The notes beneath the pieces are model-generated. The model did not search any database. It was not told the DNA's origin and saw nothing but the letters and a program-made list of their open reading frames with translations. A stretch of 64,000 nucleotides of DNA, taken from contig NZ_PYOD01000002.1 in assembly GCF_003026285.1 (NCBI RefSeq), forward strand, positions 186,001 to 250,000, read 5' to 3'. This DNA comes from Photobacterium profundum (GTDB lineage: Bacteria > Pseudomonadota > Gammaproteobacteria > Enterobacterales > Vibrionaceae). Positions 1-9,087 of the stretch are shown here, piece by piece (position 1 is the first letter of the stretch; each line of letters opens with the position of its first letter). Both the position numbers and the translations under genes were made by a program.

Positions 1-772
1 ACAGTGACTGCTCCATTACAGGTGCGCCTTCCACGACATGTAATAGGCCGTCATCAACACTTTGTGCAACTACTGGCGACGGTAAATACCCAACGCCACC
101 ACTACCCAAAATATAATCTAAGGCCATACGGCTTGAATGAGTATGTAAAATTGGCGTACGTTGTAGCTCATGGATCCTGCTATGCTCAACAGAGAAACGA
201 GTTCCCCAATCAAGATATACCAATGGGATATCTCGTACATTTTCCATCGTACAGTTTGGTTTATGCACAACCAATTGTAATTGATAATCACGTACTTTTG
301 TTACTTGTAGATTTTCAATTCTTGGCGCTTCACTGGTAATCGCTACATCAATCGTCTTATCAAGTAATCGCTTCGACATGCTCTGACGAGGCACTGACTC
401 TAAGCGTAATGCTAAGCCGGGTATCGAACCATATATACGGTTTATCCAATCTGAAATACCATCAAATTCCCAAAAAAGTGCAGATGCACCTATCGCTATC
501 TGAGTGTTTAACGTTTCAGATAATGCAACATCTTGCTTCGCTCGCCCCCACGTTTGCAATATGGCTTCAGCATACGGCTGTAAACGTTCCCCCGCAGCCG
601 TTAAATGCACATTACCGCGCTGCCTTGAAAATAAAGGGTTGCCTAGCTGCGATTCTAGCTGTCGTATTCGAAAGCTAACCGCTGATTGCGTTAGAAATAA
701 ATTATCTGCCGCACGGCCGAAATGACGTGTTTTGGTCACCTCTAAAAACGTTTTAAGTAATTCTGTATCCAC
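1..772 (-). CDS. hdfR: LysR-family regulator HdfR (3' end outside window)
   Basis: The reverse strand encodes a LysR-type DNA-binding regulator whose N-terminus (MDTELLKTFLEVTKTRHFGR) is close to Escherichia coli HdfR, a regulator of the flagellar master operon and other genes. The winged helix-turn-helix spans about residues 1-60 (AADNLFLTQSAVSFRIRQLE), followed by the effector-binding domain, which is cut by the window edge after about 257 codons. I chose the GTG at 772, since HdfR proteins start at MDTEL; an in-frame ATG at 787 would add five residues but has no visible ribosome site. It is divergent from maoP, as in enterics, which supports the name. Forward-strand open frames here are shadows. 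Confidence 0.88.
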   Translation of the reverse strand, partial: MDTELLKTFLEVTKTRHFGRAADNLFLTQSAVSFRIRQLESQLGNPLFSRQRGNVHLTAAGERLQPYAEAILQTWGRAKQDVALSETLNTQIAIGASALFWEFDGISDWINRIYGSIPGLALRLESVPRQSMSKRLLDKTIDVAITSEAPRIENLQVTKVRDYQLQLVVHKPNCTMENVRDIPLVYLDWGTRFSVEHSRIHELQRTPILHTHSSRMALDYILGSGGVGYLPSPVVAQSVDDGLLHVVEGAPVMEQSL

Positions 773-937
773 AAGGCTTGCTCTCATAAAGAACGACATT
801 AATTAGTTTGGATATTACACCGAATCACTCAAAAAGGATCGATAAATAATTTTAATCGTTATGGCGAAAATTACTTGTTTTACAAGTTTGACTCTCTGAA
901 TGATTATCTGCGAAAACCTCAGCAGGAATATAAATTA

Positions 938-1285
938 ATGAGAATTTTAGGCAAATTTTACGACGATAAAAATTTCCCTCGAGGCTTTAATCGTTCAGGT
1001 GTATTCACCATCAATGAAGCCAGCATGTTAGAAAATTATGGTCGCACTATGCGCGGCTTACAAGATGGTTCAGTTGCTCCCATTGATGAATCTGAAGGTC
1101 AATTTCTAGCTGAGGTTAATGGACAGCAAGATGTCATATCTGAATTTGGACGTTGTTGGACTAAGTATTTAAATCGAACAACAACAAAAGAACGCCGCTA
1201 CACATTGTGTGATTCACCACGTAAGCCTAAAGGTTTATATGACTACGATGATAGCAGCTCAGATGACAATAACCTTGATTATTAG
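938..1285 (+). CDS. maoP: MaoP/YifE, Ori macrodomain organisation protein
   Basis: This 115-residue protein matches the MaoP (YifE) family (112 residues in E. coli), which with the maoS DNA site organises the Ori macrodomain of the chromosome. Visible family features are the start region FYDDKNFPRGFNRSGVFTI.EA, the central segment E..FLAEVNGQQ, the motif WTKYL and an acidic tail rich in Asp and Ser. The start is the ATG at 938, 10 bases after an AGGA; an upstream TTG frame at 875 would add 21 unrelated residues. It lies divergently from hdfR, the same neighbourhood as in E. coli. A terminator follows at 1332-1365. Confidence 0.88.
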   Translation: MRILGKFYDDKNFPRGFNRSGVFTINEASMLENYGRTMRGLQDGSVAPIDESEGQFLAEVNGQQDVISEFGRCWTKYLNRTTTKERRYTLCDSPRKPKGLYDYDDSSSDDNNLDY

Positions 1286-1331
1286 ACAGCTTTAACTCCA
1301 CTAAAGTCACCCTTAATTTAATGATAACGAC

Positions 1332-1366
1332 AAGCCATCGTCTAAAGAACGATGGCTTATTTCTTT
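1332..1366 (+). terminator. Rho-independent terminator after maoP
   Basis: Perfect 10-bp stem AAGCCATCGT/ACGATGGCTT (1332-1341 with 1349-1358), 7-base loop, then a T-rich tail (TATTTCTTTTT). Confidence 0.8.
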
Positions 1367-1409
1367 TTGCGCTTAGAAAAAAGCTAAGCGATGTAACTTG
1401 GTAATATGT

Positions 1410-2438
1410 ATGAAAATCTGTTTTGTTATGTACCCGTGGGATAAAGTAGAACCAGAATCTGACTCTACCTTACGTATGATTCACGAAGTCGCTAGTAGAG
1501 GGCACACGGTAGCCATTACAACGCCAAATAATTTGACAATGCGTGATAGCATGGCAATCGCATTCTGTAGCGTTTTAAAAAAGTCAGATATTTCTAACAA
1601 TATACCAAGCTTTTACCGTAAAGCTGAATTTCGTAAAGCGCAGTTACCTTTAGCGGGCTTTGACGCAATCATTATGCGAGCCAACCCACCGCTAGACACA
1701 ATGGCATTGAATTTCCTTGATTCAGTTCGTGATGACACCTTCATCATGAATGATATTAACGGACTGCGCGTCGCAAATAACAAGCTGTATACCGCGTCTT
1801 TACCTGATCCAAATAACGAGTTTATTCCTGTTACTCACGTTTCTAAAAATCGTGAATACCTAGAGCGTGTACTGGAGGAAAGTCCTAACGAACGCATGAT
1901 AATGAAACCGCTAGATGGTTACGGTGGTAGCGGCGTTATTTTGGTCGAGAAGAGTGCAAAGTCGAGCGTTAAATCCTTGCTTGATTTCTATATCGGTGCC
2001 GACCAAAACTACGTGATCTTACAAGATTATATTGAAGGCGCTGAAAAAGGCGACGTACGTATCATGATGCTCAACGGCGAGCCTATTGGGGCTATGCGCC
2101 GTGTACCAGCAGAAGGCGATGTTCGCTCGAATATTCACGCCGGTGGAAAAGAAGTAAAACACACATTAACAAAGCAAGAGCTGCGTTTATGTAAGCACAT
2201 TGGTCCGAAATTAGTCCGTGATGGTTTGTTCTTTGTCGGGCTTGATGTAATCAGCGGCAAGTTAGTTGAAGTTAACGTACTCAGTCCTGGCGGCATCACA
2301 CGTATTAACCGTTTAAATCGCACTAAACTTCAGTCTGAAGTGATTGATTTCGTTGAAACGGTAGTAAAAGCAAAACACTCTAGCATCGCGCGTAAAAATG
2401 CGTTCAGTAAAGTAATTGAAGATGCTACAGCTAACTGA
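1410..2438 (+). CDS. Glutathione-synthase/RimK-like ATP-grasp ligase
   Basis: A 342-residue protein built like glutathione synthetase GshB: an N-terminal Rossmann-like preATP-grasp part (MKICFVMYPWDKVEPESD, then IIMRANPPLDT and NDINGLR) and an ATP-grasp fold with MKPLDGYGGSGV (phosphate loop), ILQDYIEGAEKGDVRIMML, and the metal-binding end VGLDVI..KLVEVNVLSPGG. ATP-grasp enzymes join a carboxylate to an amine through an acyl-phosphate. Its start overlaps nothing upstream, but its last 17 bases overlap the next gene, so the two are translated together. That partner carries an amidohydrolase-like and a metallopeptidase domain, so this is unlikely to be the housekeeping glutathione synthase; the substrate is unknown. 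The ATG at 1410 is chosen because it gives the family N-terminus; a TTG at 1398 is possible. Confidence 0.8.
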   Translation: MKICFVMYPWDKVEPESDSTLRMIHEVASRGHTVAITTPNNLTMRDSMAIAFCSVLKKSDISNNIPSFYRKAEFRKAQLPLAGFDAIIMRANPPLDTMALNFLDSVRDDTFIMNDINGLRVANNKLYTASLPDPNNEFIPVTHVSKNREYLERVLEESPNERMIMKPLDGYGGSGVILVEKSAKSSVKSLLDFYIGADQNYVILQDYIEGAEKGDVRIMMLNGEPIGAMRRVPAEGDVRSNIHAGGKEVKHTLTKQELRLCKHIGPKLVRDGLFFVGLDVISGKLVEVNVLSPGGITRINRLNRTKLQSEVIDFVETVVKAKHSSIARKNAFSKVIEDATAN

Positions 2439-4404
2439 GCAGGAGGTGCTGGATAAGATCCAGCATCTCGTCCCTTTTGAAGGACAACTAAACGACGGTA
2501 GTTTAACTATTCGTATCAGTGAGTATCAACCGTACATTGCAACAGCGATACATAACGGCAGCCGCCTACGTGGCGAGTTAATAACAAAATGCGAATTAAC
2601 AGAAGAAGAACGATACTTCGAAGAAGATCCATTTACTGGTGATTTCATTTCATCTTTACCTATCGTGTTACAAGGTGATGACTCACGCTATGAATATGAC
2701 TTAAACCGTGCACCTGAACACTGTATTTATAAGGATGCATGGGGGAAAAATGTTTGGTCTACACCGTTAACAGATGCTGAAAAAGCAACATCTCATGACA
2801 AACATGCATGTTATTACCGTATTCTTAAATGCTTAATCGCAACATTAGAAAACAAGTTTGGCTTATGTTTACTGTACGACATTCATTCATACAACTATCA
2901 GCGCGTTGAGAATGAAACACCTACATTCAATGTAGGCACAAAACAAGTTAATTCACGTCGTTGGCGTAAAGAAATTAATGAACTGTTAAATGGTTTAAGC
3001 AACATTGAACTACCAAATATTGCTGTAACAGCTAAAGAAAATGATATTTTCAAAGGCATGGGATATCAAGCAACGTTTATTAATCAGCATTTCAACAATA
3101 CATTGATTTTACCGATTGAAATCAAGAAAGTGTACATGAGTGAATTGGGCGGTGAAAGCTTCCCTCTTGTGATTGAAAAAATGAATGAATCGATGAAAAC
3201 GGTTATCACAGAGCACGCAGCTTCTACCATTTTACGTCGAACAAAAGTAAAGCGTTTAACAGGTAGCCATATATTGGCCTCTAAACTACCGCGAGAAGTG
3301 ATCAAGCTTGATCGCCAACTTTATGCGATATCTCGCGGTATCAATACCTTAAGCTATATAAACCCAACGAACTTAAAACAAGAAAAGCGCCGTTTCTTGC
3401 ATAACCCGTATTCATACCAGCCGCAATTTACATATCGCCAACTGGATTTGGATCCGTACAAGTTTCGTGAGCAATTATACCGCTTACCTGTTGAAGATAT
3501 TCGCGATGCTGATATTCAAAAAATGTATCGTAAAGTGATTGACCAGTTAGCGATTCGTATCGACTTGCTAACCAGTATTGGTACCGATGAGTTTTTGTAT
3601 AACTCTTTACGCTACTATGGTCAGCCAGACGAACGAGATATTGCGAATGCAAATTTCATTCTTCATGCTTGCGAATACCAAGAGCCACCAGAAGCAACGA
3701 TTAGTGCAGCAGAAGCCATTCAAGCATTTAAAGATGCCGCAGATGATTACGGCTTAACCTGTAAAGTGGTTGGTTCAAAGCAGCTAATTGCAAGAGCAAT
3801 GGTGAGTGGACGCAGTATAAAGGTAAACACAGGCTGTATGTTCTCACAAAGAGACTTAGACGCATTAATTCACCACGAATTAGGCGTTCACTTAGTCACT
3901 TCAGTGAATTCAGATGCACAGCCACTTAAAGTATTGAAACTGGGTCTACCTGGCAATACACACACACAAGAAGGCTTAGCGATCTTATGTGAGTTTTTAT
4001 CTGGTAGTTTCCCGTTACACCGTCTTAAAACACTCGCATTACGTGTCATAGCTGTTGATATGATGGTAAATGGTGAAAGTTTTAGTGCGACATTCAATAC
4101 CTTAAAACATGTTCATAAGCTATCGGATGATGATGCCTTCACCATTACAACACGTGCGTATCGTGGTGGCGGTTTCACTAAAGATTTCTTATATTTGCGC
4201 GGCTTAAAAGATGCTATTCATGCCTATAAGCAAGGGGATTTAACCTCGCTATTTGTCGGTAAAACAGGCTTCGAATCGAAGGCTTTACTAGATGAGCTGA
4301 TTGCACGAGAAATCTTGAAAAAGCCGACATATATCCCGAAAGCGCTTAGCATCAAGAAAGAACCAGATCCGGTAATGGATTTCTTAATAAATTCCATCAA
4401 GTAA
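2422..4404 (+). CDS. N-formylglutamate amidohydrolase-like + DUF1704 (MATCAP/QEGLA) metallopeptidase fusion
   Basis: A 660-residue two-domain protein. Residues about 20-270 look like N-formylglutamate amidohydrolase: AIHNGSRLRGE (His near 44), DSRYEYDLNR (about 87-96) and YDIHSYNYQR (about 152-161). Residues about 300-640 are DUF1704, also called the flavohemoglobin-expression-modulating QEGLA family: HHELGVH (HExxxH zinc motif, His485, Glu486, His490) and LPGNTHTQEGLA (QEGLA at 516-520). DUF1704 includes the eukaryotic tubulin tyrosine carboxypeptidase MATCAP, so a C-terminal carboxypeptidase or amidase role is likely; the target is unknown. It overlaps the upstream ATP-grasp gene by 17 bases. 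The domains are often encoded by separate neighbouring genes; here they are fused. Start ATG 2422; TTG 2416 also possible. Confidence 0.82.
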   Translation: MLQLTEQEVLDKIQHLVPFEGQLNDGSLTIRISEYQPYIATAIHNGSRLRGELITKCELTEEERYFEEDPFTGDFISSLPIVLQGDDSRYEYDLNRAPEHCIYKDAWGKNVWSTPLTDAEKATSHDKHACYYRILKCLIATLENKFGLCLLYDIHSYNYQRVENETPTFNVGTKQVNSRRWRKEINELLNGLSNIELPNIAVTAKENDIFKGMGYQATFINQHFNNTLILPIEIKKVYMSELGGESFPLVIEKMNESMKTVITEHAASTILRRTKVKRLTGSHILASKLPREVIKLDRQLYAISRGINTLSYINPTNLKQEKRRFLHNPYSYQPQFTYRQLDLDPYKFREQLYRLPVEDIRDADIQKMYRKVIDQLAIRIDLLTSIGTDEFLYNSLRYYGQPDERDIANANFILHACEYQEPPEATISAAEAIQAFKDAADDYGLTCKVVGSKQLIARAMVSGRSIKVNTGCMFSQRDLDALIHHELGVHLVTSVNSDAQPLKVLKLGLPGNTHTQEGLAILCEFLSGSFPLHRLKTLALRVIAVDMMVNGESFSATFNTLKHVHKLSDDDAFTITTRAYRGGGFTKDFLYLRGLKDAIHAYKQGDLTSLFVGKTGFESKALLDELIAREILKKPTYIPKALSIKKEPDPVMDFLINSIK

Positions 4405-4413
4405 TACCAATTT

Positions 4414-4437
4414 AAAGCGACTTCGGTCGCTTTTTTA
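4414..4437 (+). terminator. Rho-independent terminator of the ATP-grasp/DUF1704 operon
   Basis: Stem AAAGCGAC/GTCGCTTT around a TTCG tetraloop (4414-4433), run of T to 4436. Confidence 0.88.
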
Positions 4438-4831
4438 TCTGTCATAAAAATCAAACGATACCCCATCCATAATTCTCGATACAAGCGATCTTGTGAAAAA
4501 TTTGATTGCATTTCACCTGACGACGACGCTGTATTCAGTAAGATTCCCCCCCTCATTCAAGCTTGCACCATTGCAATAAGCAAGGTTAATCACGAAGGCT
4601 TTTGTCAATAAAGATCAACAGGCAATTGTTCAACATCTTAAATCACCAACCCGTAAAATAATTAGAACACAAAACATTAAGCCGCATACTATAAAATATA
4701 TTTTCATCATAAAAATCAATAAAATAAGATAGATAGATAGAGTATTATTCATGTATACACTTGATATATTCAGTGCGGAGTGTAATGATTACGCCATGAT
4801 TGTTTAGACCACTAAGGATTATAAGTACAAA
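4438..4831. other. Intergenic region upstream of ectA
   Basis: No gene recognised. The stretch is AT-rich with a short run of GATA repeats (about 4728-4741) and poly-A/T blocks, and should contain the ectoine operon control region. A possible promoter is TTGATA at 4761-4766 with TGTAAT at 4781-4786 (short 14-bp spacer) or TAATGA at 4783-4788 (16-bp spacer); neither is convincing alone. The ribosome site AAGGA lies at 4814-4818. In Vibrio, ectABC-ask is known to be salt induced and repressed by CosR; no CosR site could be assigned here. Confidence 0.4.
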
Positions 4832-5374
4832 ATGATTACGACAGCACCTTGGATTGTATGCCCGTCAATATTAGCCAAGGATGAAAACAAATGGGTATTT
4901 AGAACACCAAGTATTGGCGATGGTGATCAAGCGCATAAGCTTATCGCGTCATGCCCTCCTCTAGATGTGAACTCGTCTTACTGTAACTTTCTGCAATCTA
5001 CTCACTTCAAACAAACCTGCATCATCGCAGAATGCAATGATGAAATAGCAGGTTTTATATCTAGCTACCTCAAGCCAGAAAATGATAATGAATTGTTCAT
5101 TTGGCAAGTTGCCGTAGCCCCCAAGCACAGAGGGAAAGGGCTTGCATTTCATATGCTAAAAGAGCTTTTAATGCGCGACAACCTGGAGCACATTAAGGCG
5201 ATTGAAACAACAATTACCAAAGACAATCAAGGCTCTTGGAACCTATTCAAGAAACTGGACGAGGAAAATAATAGCCATGGTTCAGTGACAACTTTTCTAG
5301 ACGAGCACAAACACTTTAAAGGTAAACACGATACCGAATACTTGTATCACATCCCTCTTACCAAAAATCATTAA
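4832..5374 (+). CDS. ectA: L-2,4-diaminobutyrate acetyltransferase EctA
   Basis: First gene of the ectoine operon. EctA is a cytoplasmic GNAT enzyme that moves an acetyl group from acetyl-CoA to the gamma-amino group of L-2,4-diaminobutyrate. The 180-residue protein shows the EctA pattern: FRTPSIGDGDQAHKLI at the start, LDVNSSYCNFL (substrate region), FIWQVAVAPKHRGKGLAFHML (acetyl-CoA loop V..Q/R-x-x-G-x-G/A) and ETTITKDNQGSWNLF. Length fits the family. The start has AAGGA 13 bases upstream. ectB follows after 23 bases, ectC and the aspartokinase after that, so the gene order is the classical ectABC-ask. Confidence 0.96.
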   Translation: MITTAPWIVCPSILAKDENKWVFRTPSIGDGDQAHKLIASCPPLDVNSSYCNFLQSTHFKQTCIIAECNDEIAGFISSYLKPENDNELFIWQVAVAPKHRGKGLAFHMLKELLMRDNLEHIKAIETTITKDNQGSWNLFKKLDEENNSHGSVTTFLDEHKHFKGKHDTEYLYHIPLTKNH

Positions 5375-5397
5375 TTCATTGAAAAAACGGTCCCAAT

Positions 5398-6663
5398 ATG
5401 GATATCTTCAAAAAACAAGAATCAAATGTGCAATCATATGCAAATAACTTCCCTGTTATTTTTTCATCTGCAAAAGGGTGTTGGCTACACACCAATAATG
5501 GTAAACGTTACCTCGACTTCCTTGCTGGCGCTGGTTCGTTGAACTACGGCCATAACAATGACGTACTAAAACAAGCACTACTTGATTACATCGATTGTGA
5601 TGGTATTACCCACGGCCTAGATATGCACTCAAAAGCCAAAGCGGAATTTTTAACCGCACTTCGTAATCACATATTCTCCCCCCGAAATCTTGATTACAAA
5701 GTGCAGTTCACTGGTCCTACTGGCACAAATGCCGTAGAAGCAGCAATGAAGCTCGCACGAAAAGTAACTGGCCGCATTAATATCGTCACTTTCACCAACG
5801 GCTTTCACGGTTGTACCATCGGTGCACTGTCTGCAACAGGGAACCAGCACCACCGCGGCGGTGCTGGTATGCCTCTGATAGGCACTTCACGTCTTCCGTA
5901 CGAAGGCTACGCTGGCGTTGATGGTCTGGCTTTATTCGAAACAATGCTGAACGATAACTCAAGTGGTTTAGACAAACCCGCAGCAGTATTACTTGAAACG
6001 GTACAAGGTGAAGGTGGGCTGAATGTTGCTTCCACTGAATGGCTGAAACGACTGAGCACCATTTGTAAGCAGCACAAAATCCTACTGATTGTCGACGATA
6101 TTCAAGCTGGCTGTGGCCGCACGGGCACCTTTTTTAGTTTTGAACCTTCAGGTATCAAGCCAGACATCGTTACTTTGTCCAAATCAATCAGTGGCTATGG
6201 ATTACCAATGGCGCTAGTTCTACTTAAGCCTGAGCTCGACATATGGCAACCAGGTGAACATAACGGTACTTTCCGTGGTAATAACCATGCCTTTGTTACC
6301 GCAACGAAAGCCATTACAACTTACTGGGCAAACGGTGAATTTGAACAGCATATCAACCAGCGTGCAAACCAAGTCAACACCGCAATTCAACGCACCCTAC
6401 GCCGTTATCCGTCACTATTTATCCGCGGTAAAGGTCGAGGTCTGATGCAAGGTATCGAATGCAAGAACGGCTCCATTTCATCAGCTATCGCCAGAACATG
6501 TTTCGACAAAGGTATGGTAATTGAAACTGCAGGCCCAAATGACGAAATCGTTAAATTCTTCTGCCCACTCACTATTAGTGAGTCCGAGCTTGAGCAAGGA
6601 TTGCATATTTTCGAACAGGCAGTAGATGTCATTGCCACAAAACTGATCAAGAAAGCTTCTTAA
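5398..6663 (+). CDS. ectB: Diaminobutyrate-2-oxoglutarate transaminase EctB
   Basis: A 421-residue PLP-dependent class III aminotransferase that converts L-aspartate-4-semialdehyde plus glutamate to L-2,4-diaminobutyrate, the first committed step to ectoine. The sequence shows [13 protein letters not shown], the cofactor-binding [32 protein letters not shown], the Asp motif [13 protein letters not shown] and the Schiff-base lysine in [14 protein letters not shown]. Length is normal for EctB. It sits 23 bases after ectA and 11 bases before ectC, consistent with a single transcript. No strong ribosome site is visible ahead of the ATG. Confidence 0.96.
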   Translation: MDIFKKQESNVQSYANNFPVIFSSAKGCWLHTNNGKRYLDFLAGAGSLNYGHNNDVLKQALLDYIDCDGITHGLDMHSKAKAEFLTALRNHIFSPRNLDYKVQFTGPTGTNAVEAAMKLARKVTGRINIVTFTNGFHGCTIGALSATGNQHHRGGAGMPLIGTSRLPYEGYAGVDGLALFETMLNDNSSGLDKPAAVLLETVQGEGGLNVASTEWLKRLSTICKQHKILLIVDDIQAGCGRTGTFFSFEPSGIKPDIVTLSKSISGYGLPMALVLLKPELDIWQPGEHNGTFRGNNHAFVTATKAITTYWANGEFEQHINQRANQVNTAIQRTLRRYPSLFIRGKGRGLMQGIECKNGSISSAIARTCFDKGMVIETAGPNDEIVKFFCPLTISESELEQGLHIFEQAVDVIATKLIKKAS

Positions 6664-6674
6664 GGGCCTTAAAC

Positions 6675-7061
6675 ATGATTGTAAGAACTCTGGAAGAGTG
6701 TAAAAACAGCGAACGCCGTATAGTATCGGACAACTGGGAAAGTATCCGTATGCTATTAAAAGACGACAAGATGGGGTTTTCATTTCATATCACCACCATC
6801 TATGACAACACCGAAACACATATTCATTACCAGAACCACTTAGAGTCAGTTTACTGTATTTCCGGCGAAGGTGAGATCGAAGTGATCGGCGATAAAACCT
6901 ACCCAATTAATCCAGGGACATTATATATCTTAGATAAGAATGATGAACATTACTTACGAGCCTATAAAGACAAAGAGATGGTAATGGCTTGTGTGTTTAA
7001 CCCACCGATTACTGGTGCTGAGGTCCATAACGAACATGGCGTATATCCGTTAGTGGAATAA
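6675..7061 (+). CDS. ectC: L-ectoine synthase EctC
   Basis: A 128-residue cupin that closes N-gamma-acetyl-diaminobutyrate to ectoine by removing water. It begins [16 protein letters not shown] and carries the cupin core ([22 protein letters not shown], then [11 protein letters not shown]), the region that holds the metal and substrate ligands in EctC. Length fits the family. It is the third gene of the operon. A G/C-rich hairpin lies in the 68-base gap to the aspartokinase. No ectD (ectoine hydroxylase) gene follows, so only ectoine, not hydroxyectoine, is predicted from this cluster. Confidence 0.96.
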   Translation: MIVRTLEECKNSERRIVSDNWESIRMLLKDDKMGFSFHITTIYDNTETHIHYQNHLESVYCISGEGEIEVIGDKTYPINPGTLYILDKNDEHYLRAYKDKEMVMACVFNPPITGAEVHNEHGVYPLVE

Positions 7062-7073
7062 CCCTCTTCCCAA

Positions 7074-7097
7074 GGGGCAATCAATGCCCCCTTTTCC
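7074..7097 (+). terminator. Intra-operon hairpin between ectC and ask
   Basis: GGGGCA/TGCCCC stem (7074-7079 with 7085-7090) with a 5-base loop and CTTTTCCC behind it. The tail is short of T, so it may be a partial terminator or an RNA-stability element that lowers ask output relative to ectABC. Confidence 0.55.
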
Positions 7098-7129
7098 CAG
7101 ATGTAATAAAATGAGTAAAGGATTCCCTC

Positions 7130-8548
7130 ATGAGTTATACCGTAGAGAAAATCGGCGGTACATCAATGTCAGCATTCGATGCTATCTTAGATAACATAAT
7201 GCTACGCCCTAAATCTCCCTATAATCGCGTTTTTGTGGTATCTGCTTACGGCGGTATCACCGATGCGCTGCTAGAGTGCAAACGTTCTGGAAAACCCGGC
7301 ATTTACCAGTATATTGCCAAGCGTGATGAAACATGGCTAAAAGCTGTTGCCGATTTAGAAATGCGTATGCTACTCGTCAACGAAAATATGTTTGCCGATC
7401 CCCTTAATCGTAGACGTGCCGATAAATTTATCAAATTAAGGATCACTGATGCAGTAAGCTGTATCACTAACATTATAGAAACTTGTCAGTACGGCCAATT
7501 CTCTTTACGTCATTATTTGCCTCAAATCAGAGAGTTCCTATCGTCGCTCGGTGAGGCACACAGTGCCTATAACACTGCCCTAAAATTAAAAACCCTTGGC
7601 ATTAACGCCACGTTTGTTGATTTGTCCGGTTGGGATAACAAAAGCTATGGCAGCCTAGATGACGTCATCAAACGTGCTTTTGCCAATATTGATGTCACTA
7701 AAGAGCTGCCTATAGTCACAGGTTATGCCTACTGTGATGAAGGACTGATGAAAACCTATGATCGCGGCTACAGCGAAATTACCTTTAGTCGTATTGCTTG
7801 TTTAACGCACGCTACTCAGGCCATCATCCATAAGGAATATCACCTAAGCAGTGCCGACCCTCGCGTCGTCGGTCCAGAAAACGTATTTCCTATGGGACAT
7901 ACCAACTTTGATGTTGCCGATCAACTGGCCAATTTAGGAATGGAGGCGATCCACCCCAATGCAGCGTCTGGGCTACGCCAAAATAACATTGAATTACGTA
8001 TCAAAAATACCTTTGAACCCGAACATCAGGGCACACTGATTTCACAAAATTACCTACCTGACGCTGAGAGAGTTGAGATCATTGCAGGTAAAAGTAAAGT
8101 CTTTGCCCTACACATTTTTGATCAAGCCATGGTTGGTAAGGTTGATAATGTAAGCTACGAAATGATGGAAATAATATCAGACGCCAGAGTGAAATTAATT
8201 GGTAAAGAGATGAACGCCAACTCTATTACCTACTACTTAAGTGGCGGTAAAGAAATCTTAAACAAACTGCTTTATAAAGCAGAAAAACGCTACCCAAATT
8301 CGACGATTACAGGCTGTATGGTCGCGCTAATTTCAATTATTGGAGCCTCTATCAATACCAATACTGCTTTAAGCAAAGGCATACTCGCCTTAACAGACAA
8401 GCAGATTTCACCAATAGCTGCCCACTCATCCATGCGTAATGTTAACGTACAGTTTGTTGTGGAAGACAAATATTACAAAGCGGCGATCTGTGCTCTTCAC
8501 TCCGAGTTTATTAACCAACCTGAAAATACAACGCGCAAAATTGCTTAG
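7130..8548 (+). CDS. ask: Ectoine-specific aspartate kinase (Ask_Ect)
   Basis: A 472-residue aspartokinase of the ectoine-cluster type, feeding L-4-aspartyl phosphate into ectoine synthesis. The N-terminal kinase domain shows VEKIGGTSMSAFDA, VFVVSAYGGITDALLE, VTGYAYCDEGLMKTYDRGYSEITFSRIA and the active-site-proximal SSADPRVVG..NVFPMGHTNFDVADQLANLGMEAIHPNA; two ACT-type regulatory modules follow from about residue 315. Members of this subgroup are known to be less sensitive to lysine/threonine feedback than housekeeping aspartokinases. It is the fourth gene of the operon, 68 bases after ectC, with GGATT just before the start. Confidence 0.94.
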   Translation: MSYTVEKIGGTSMSAFDAILDNIMLRPKSPYNRVFVVSAYGGITDALLECKRSGKPGIYQYIAKRDETWLKAVADLEMRMLLVNENMFADPLNRRRADKFIKLRITDAVSCITNIIETCQYGQFSLRHYLPQIREFLSSLGEAHSAYNTALKLKTLGINATFVDLSGWDNKSYGSLDDVIKRAFANIDVTKELPIVTGYAYCDEGLMKTYDRGYSEITFSRIACLTHATQAIIHKEYHLSSADPRVVGPENVFPMGHTNFDVADQLANLGMEAIHPNAASGLRQNNIELRIKNTFEPEHQGTLISQNYLPDAERVEIIAGKSKVFALHIFDQAMVGKVDNVSYEMMEIISDARVKLIGKEMNANSITYYLSGGKEILNKLLYKAEKRYPNSTITGCMVALISIIGASINTNTALSKGILALTDKQISPIAAHSSMRNVNVQFVVEDKYYKAAICALHSEFINQPENTTRKIA

Positions 8549-8638
8549 CTTTTTTTAAGGCCCCCCTAACCGGCAATGCTACCCACAAAAGAAGTGCTGC
8601 TCACTACGGTAAAAAGGCGATCTGAAGTTTAGGATTAT

Positions 8639-8668
8639 AAAGGCGAGAGTTTACCTCTCGCCTTTACC
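8639..8668 (+). terminator. Hairpin downstream of the ectoine operon
   Basis: Perfect 11-bp stem AAAGGCGAGAG/CTCTCGCCTTT (8639-8649 with 8655-8665) and 5-base loop. The T tail is short, but the stem ends in A/T runs on both sides, so it could stop transcription. Confidence 0.7.
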
Positions 8669-9087
8669 GACTTAAAGCAACTGAAATTCCAATATATTCT
8701 GTAATACAACTTTGAATCGCTTCCCAAACCAAAATGGCATCGTTGCAATACGTGAAAATGAATTCTTACACAAATAGCTTGAGATTCACGTATAAAATGC
8801 TGACAATGCGCAGCGTATATATTTCAACGCAGAACCACTACTTCTATAAATTAGTGCCTTGCTTAGAGCCCAATAAATTCTCGCTGAAACGAGTACCTTG
8901 AGGTAACTTGGGTATAAAATAGGGGCTTTATTAATTATTTCAAAATAATTGAAACAAATGCTGCTGTTTTATGGTCAGATGAACATTATGAAATATAATA
9001 CGGCTTTTACAGTTATGCACTTCGAGATTGAATCTGCTCCTGTAATTTGCGTTATCGTTGATCAAAGATAAAAGGTTTGCTATCAGT
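8669..9087. other. Intergenic region between ectoine and scs genes
   Basis: No gene recognised. It holds one copy of a dispersed repeat (see 8897-8916) and otherwise AT-rich DNA that should contain the promoter of the downstream scs-type genes; no promoter can be assigned with confidence. Confidence 0.4.
8897..8916 (+). repeat. Dispersed repeat, copy 1 (single arm)
   Basis: CTTGAGGTAACTTGGGTATA. Related copies lie at 17226-17245, 20721-20740 and as a full palindrome at 18947-19017. The preceding CTCGCTGAAACGAG also resembles the centre of the palindromic copy (CAGCGAG). Confidence 0.7.

Noticed and set aside
4..725. Three forward-strand open frames at the left edge
   Set aside because: They are shadows of hdfR, whose reverse-strand protein is clearly a LysR regulator.
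1410..2438. ATP-grasp gene as the housekeeping gshB
   Set aside because: It is fused in translation with an amidohydrolase/metallopeptidase gene and sits in an unrelated context, so a dedicated role is more likely.
4728..4741. GATA-type short repeat upstream of ectA
   Set aside because: Only about three and a half units in AT-rich DNA; too short to call a functional microsatellite.
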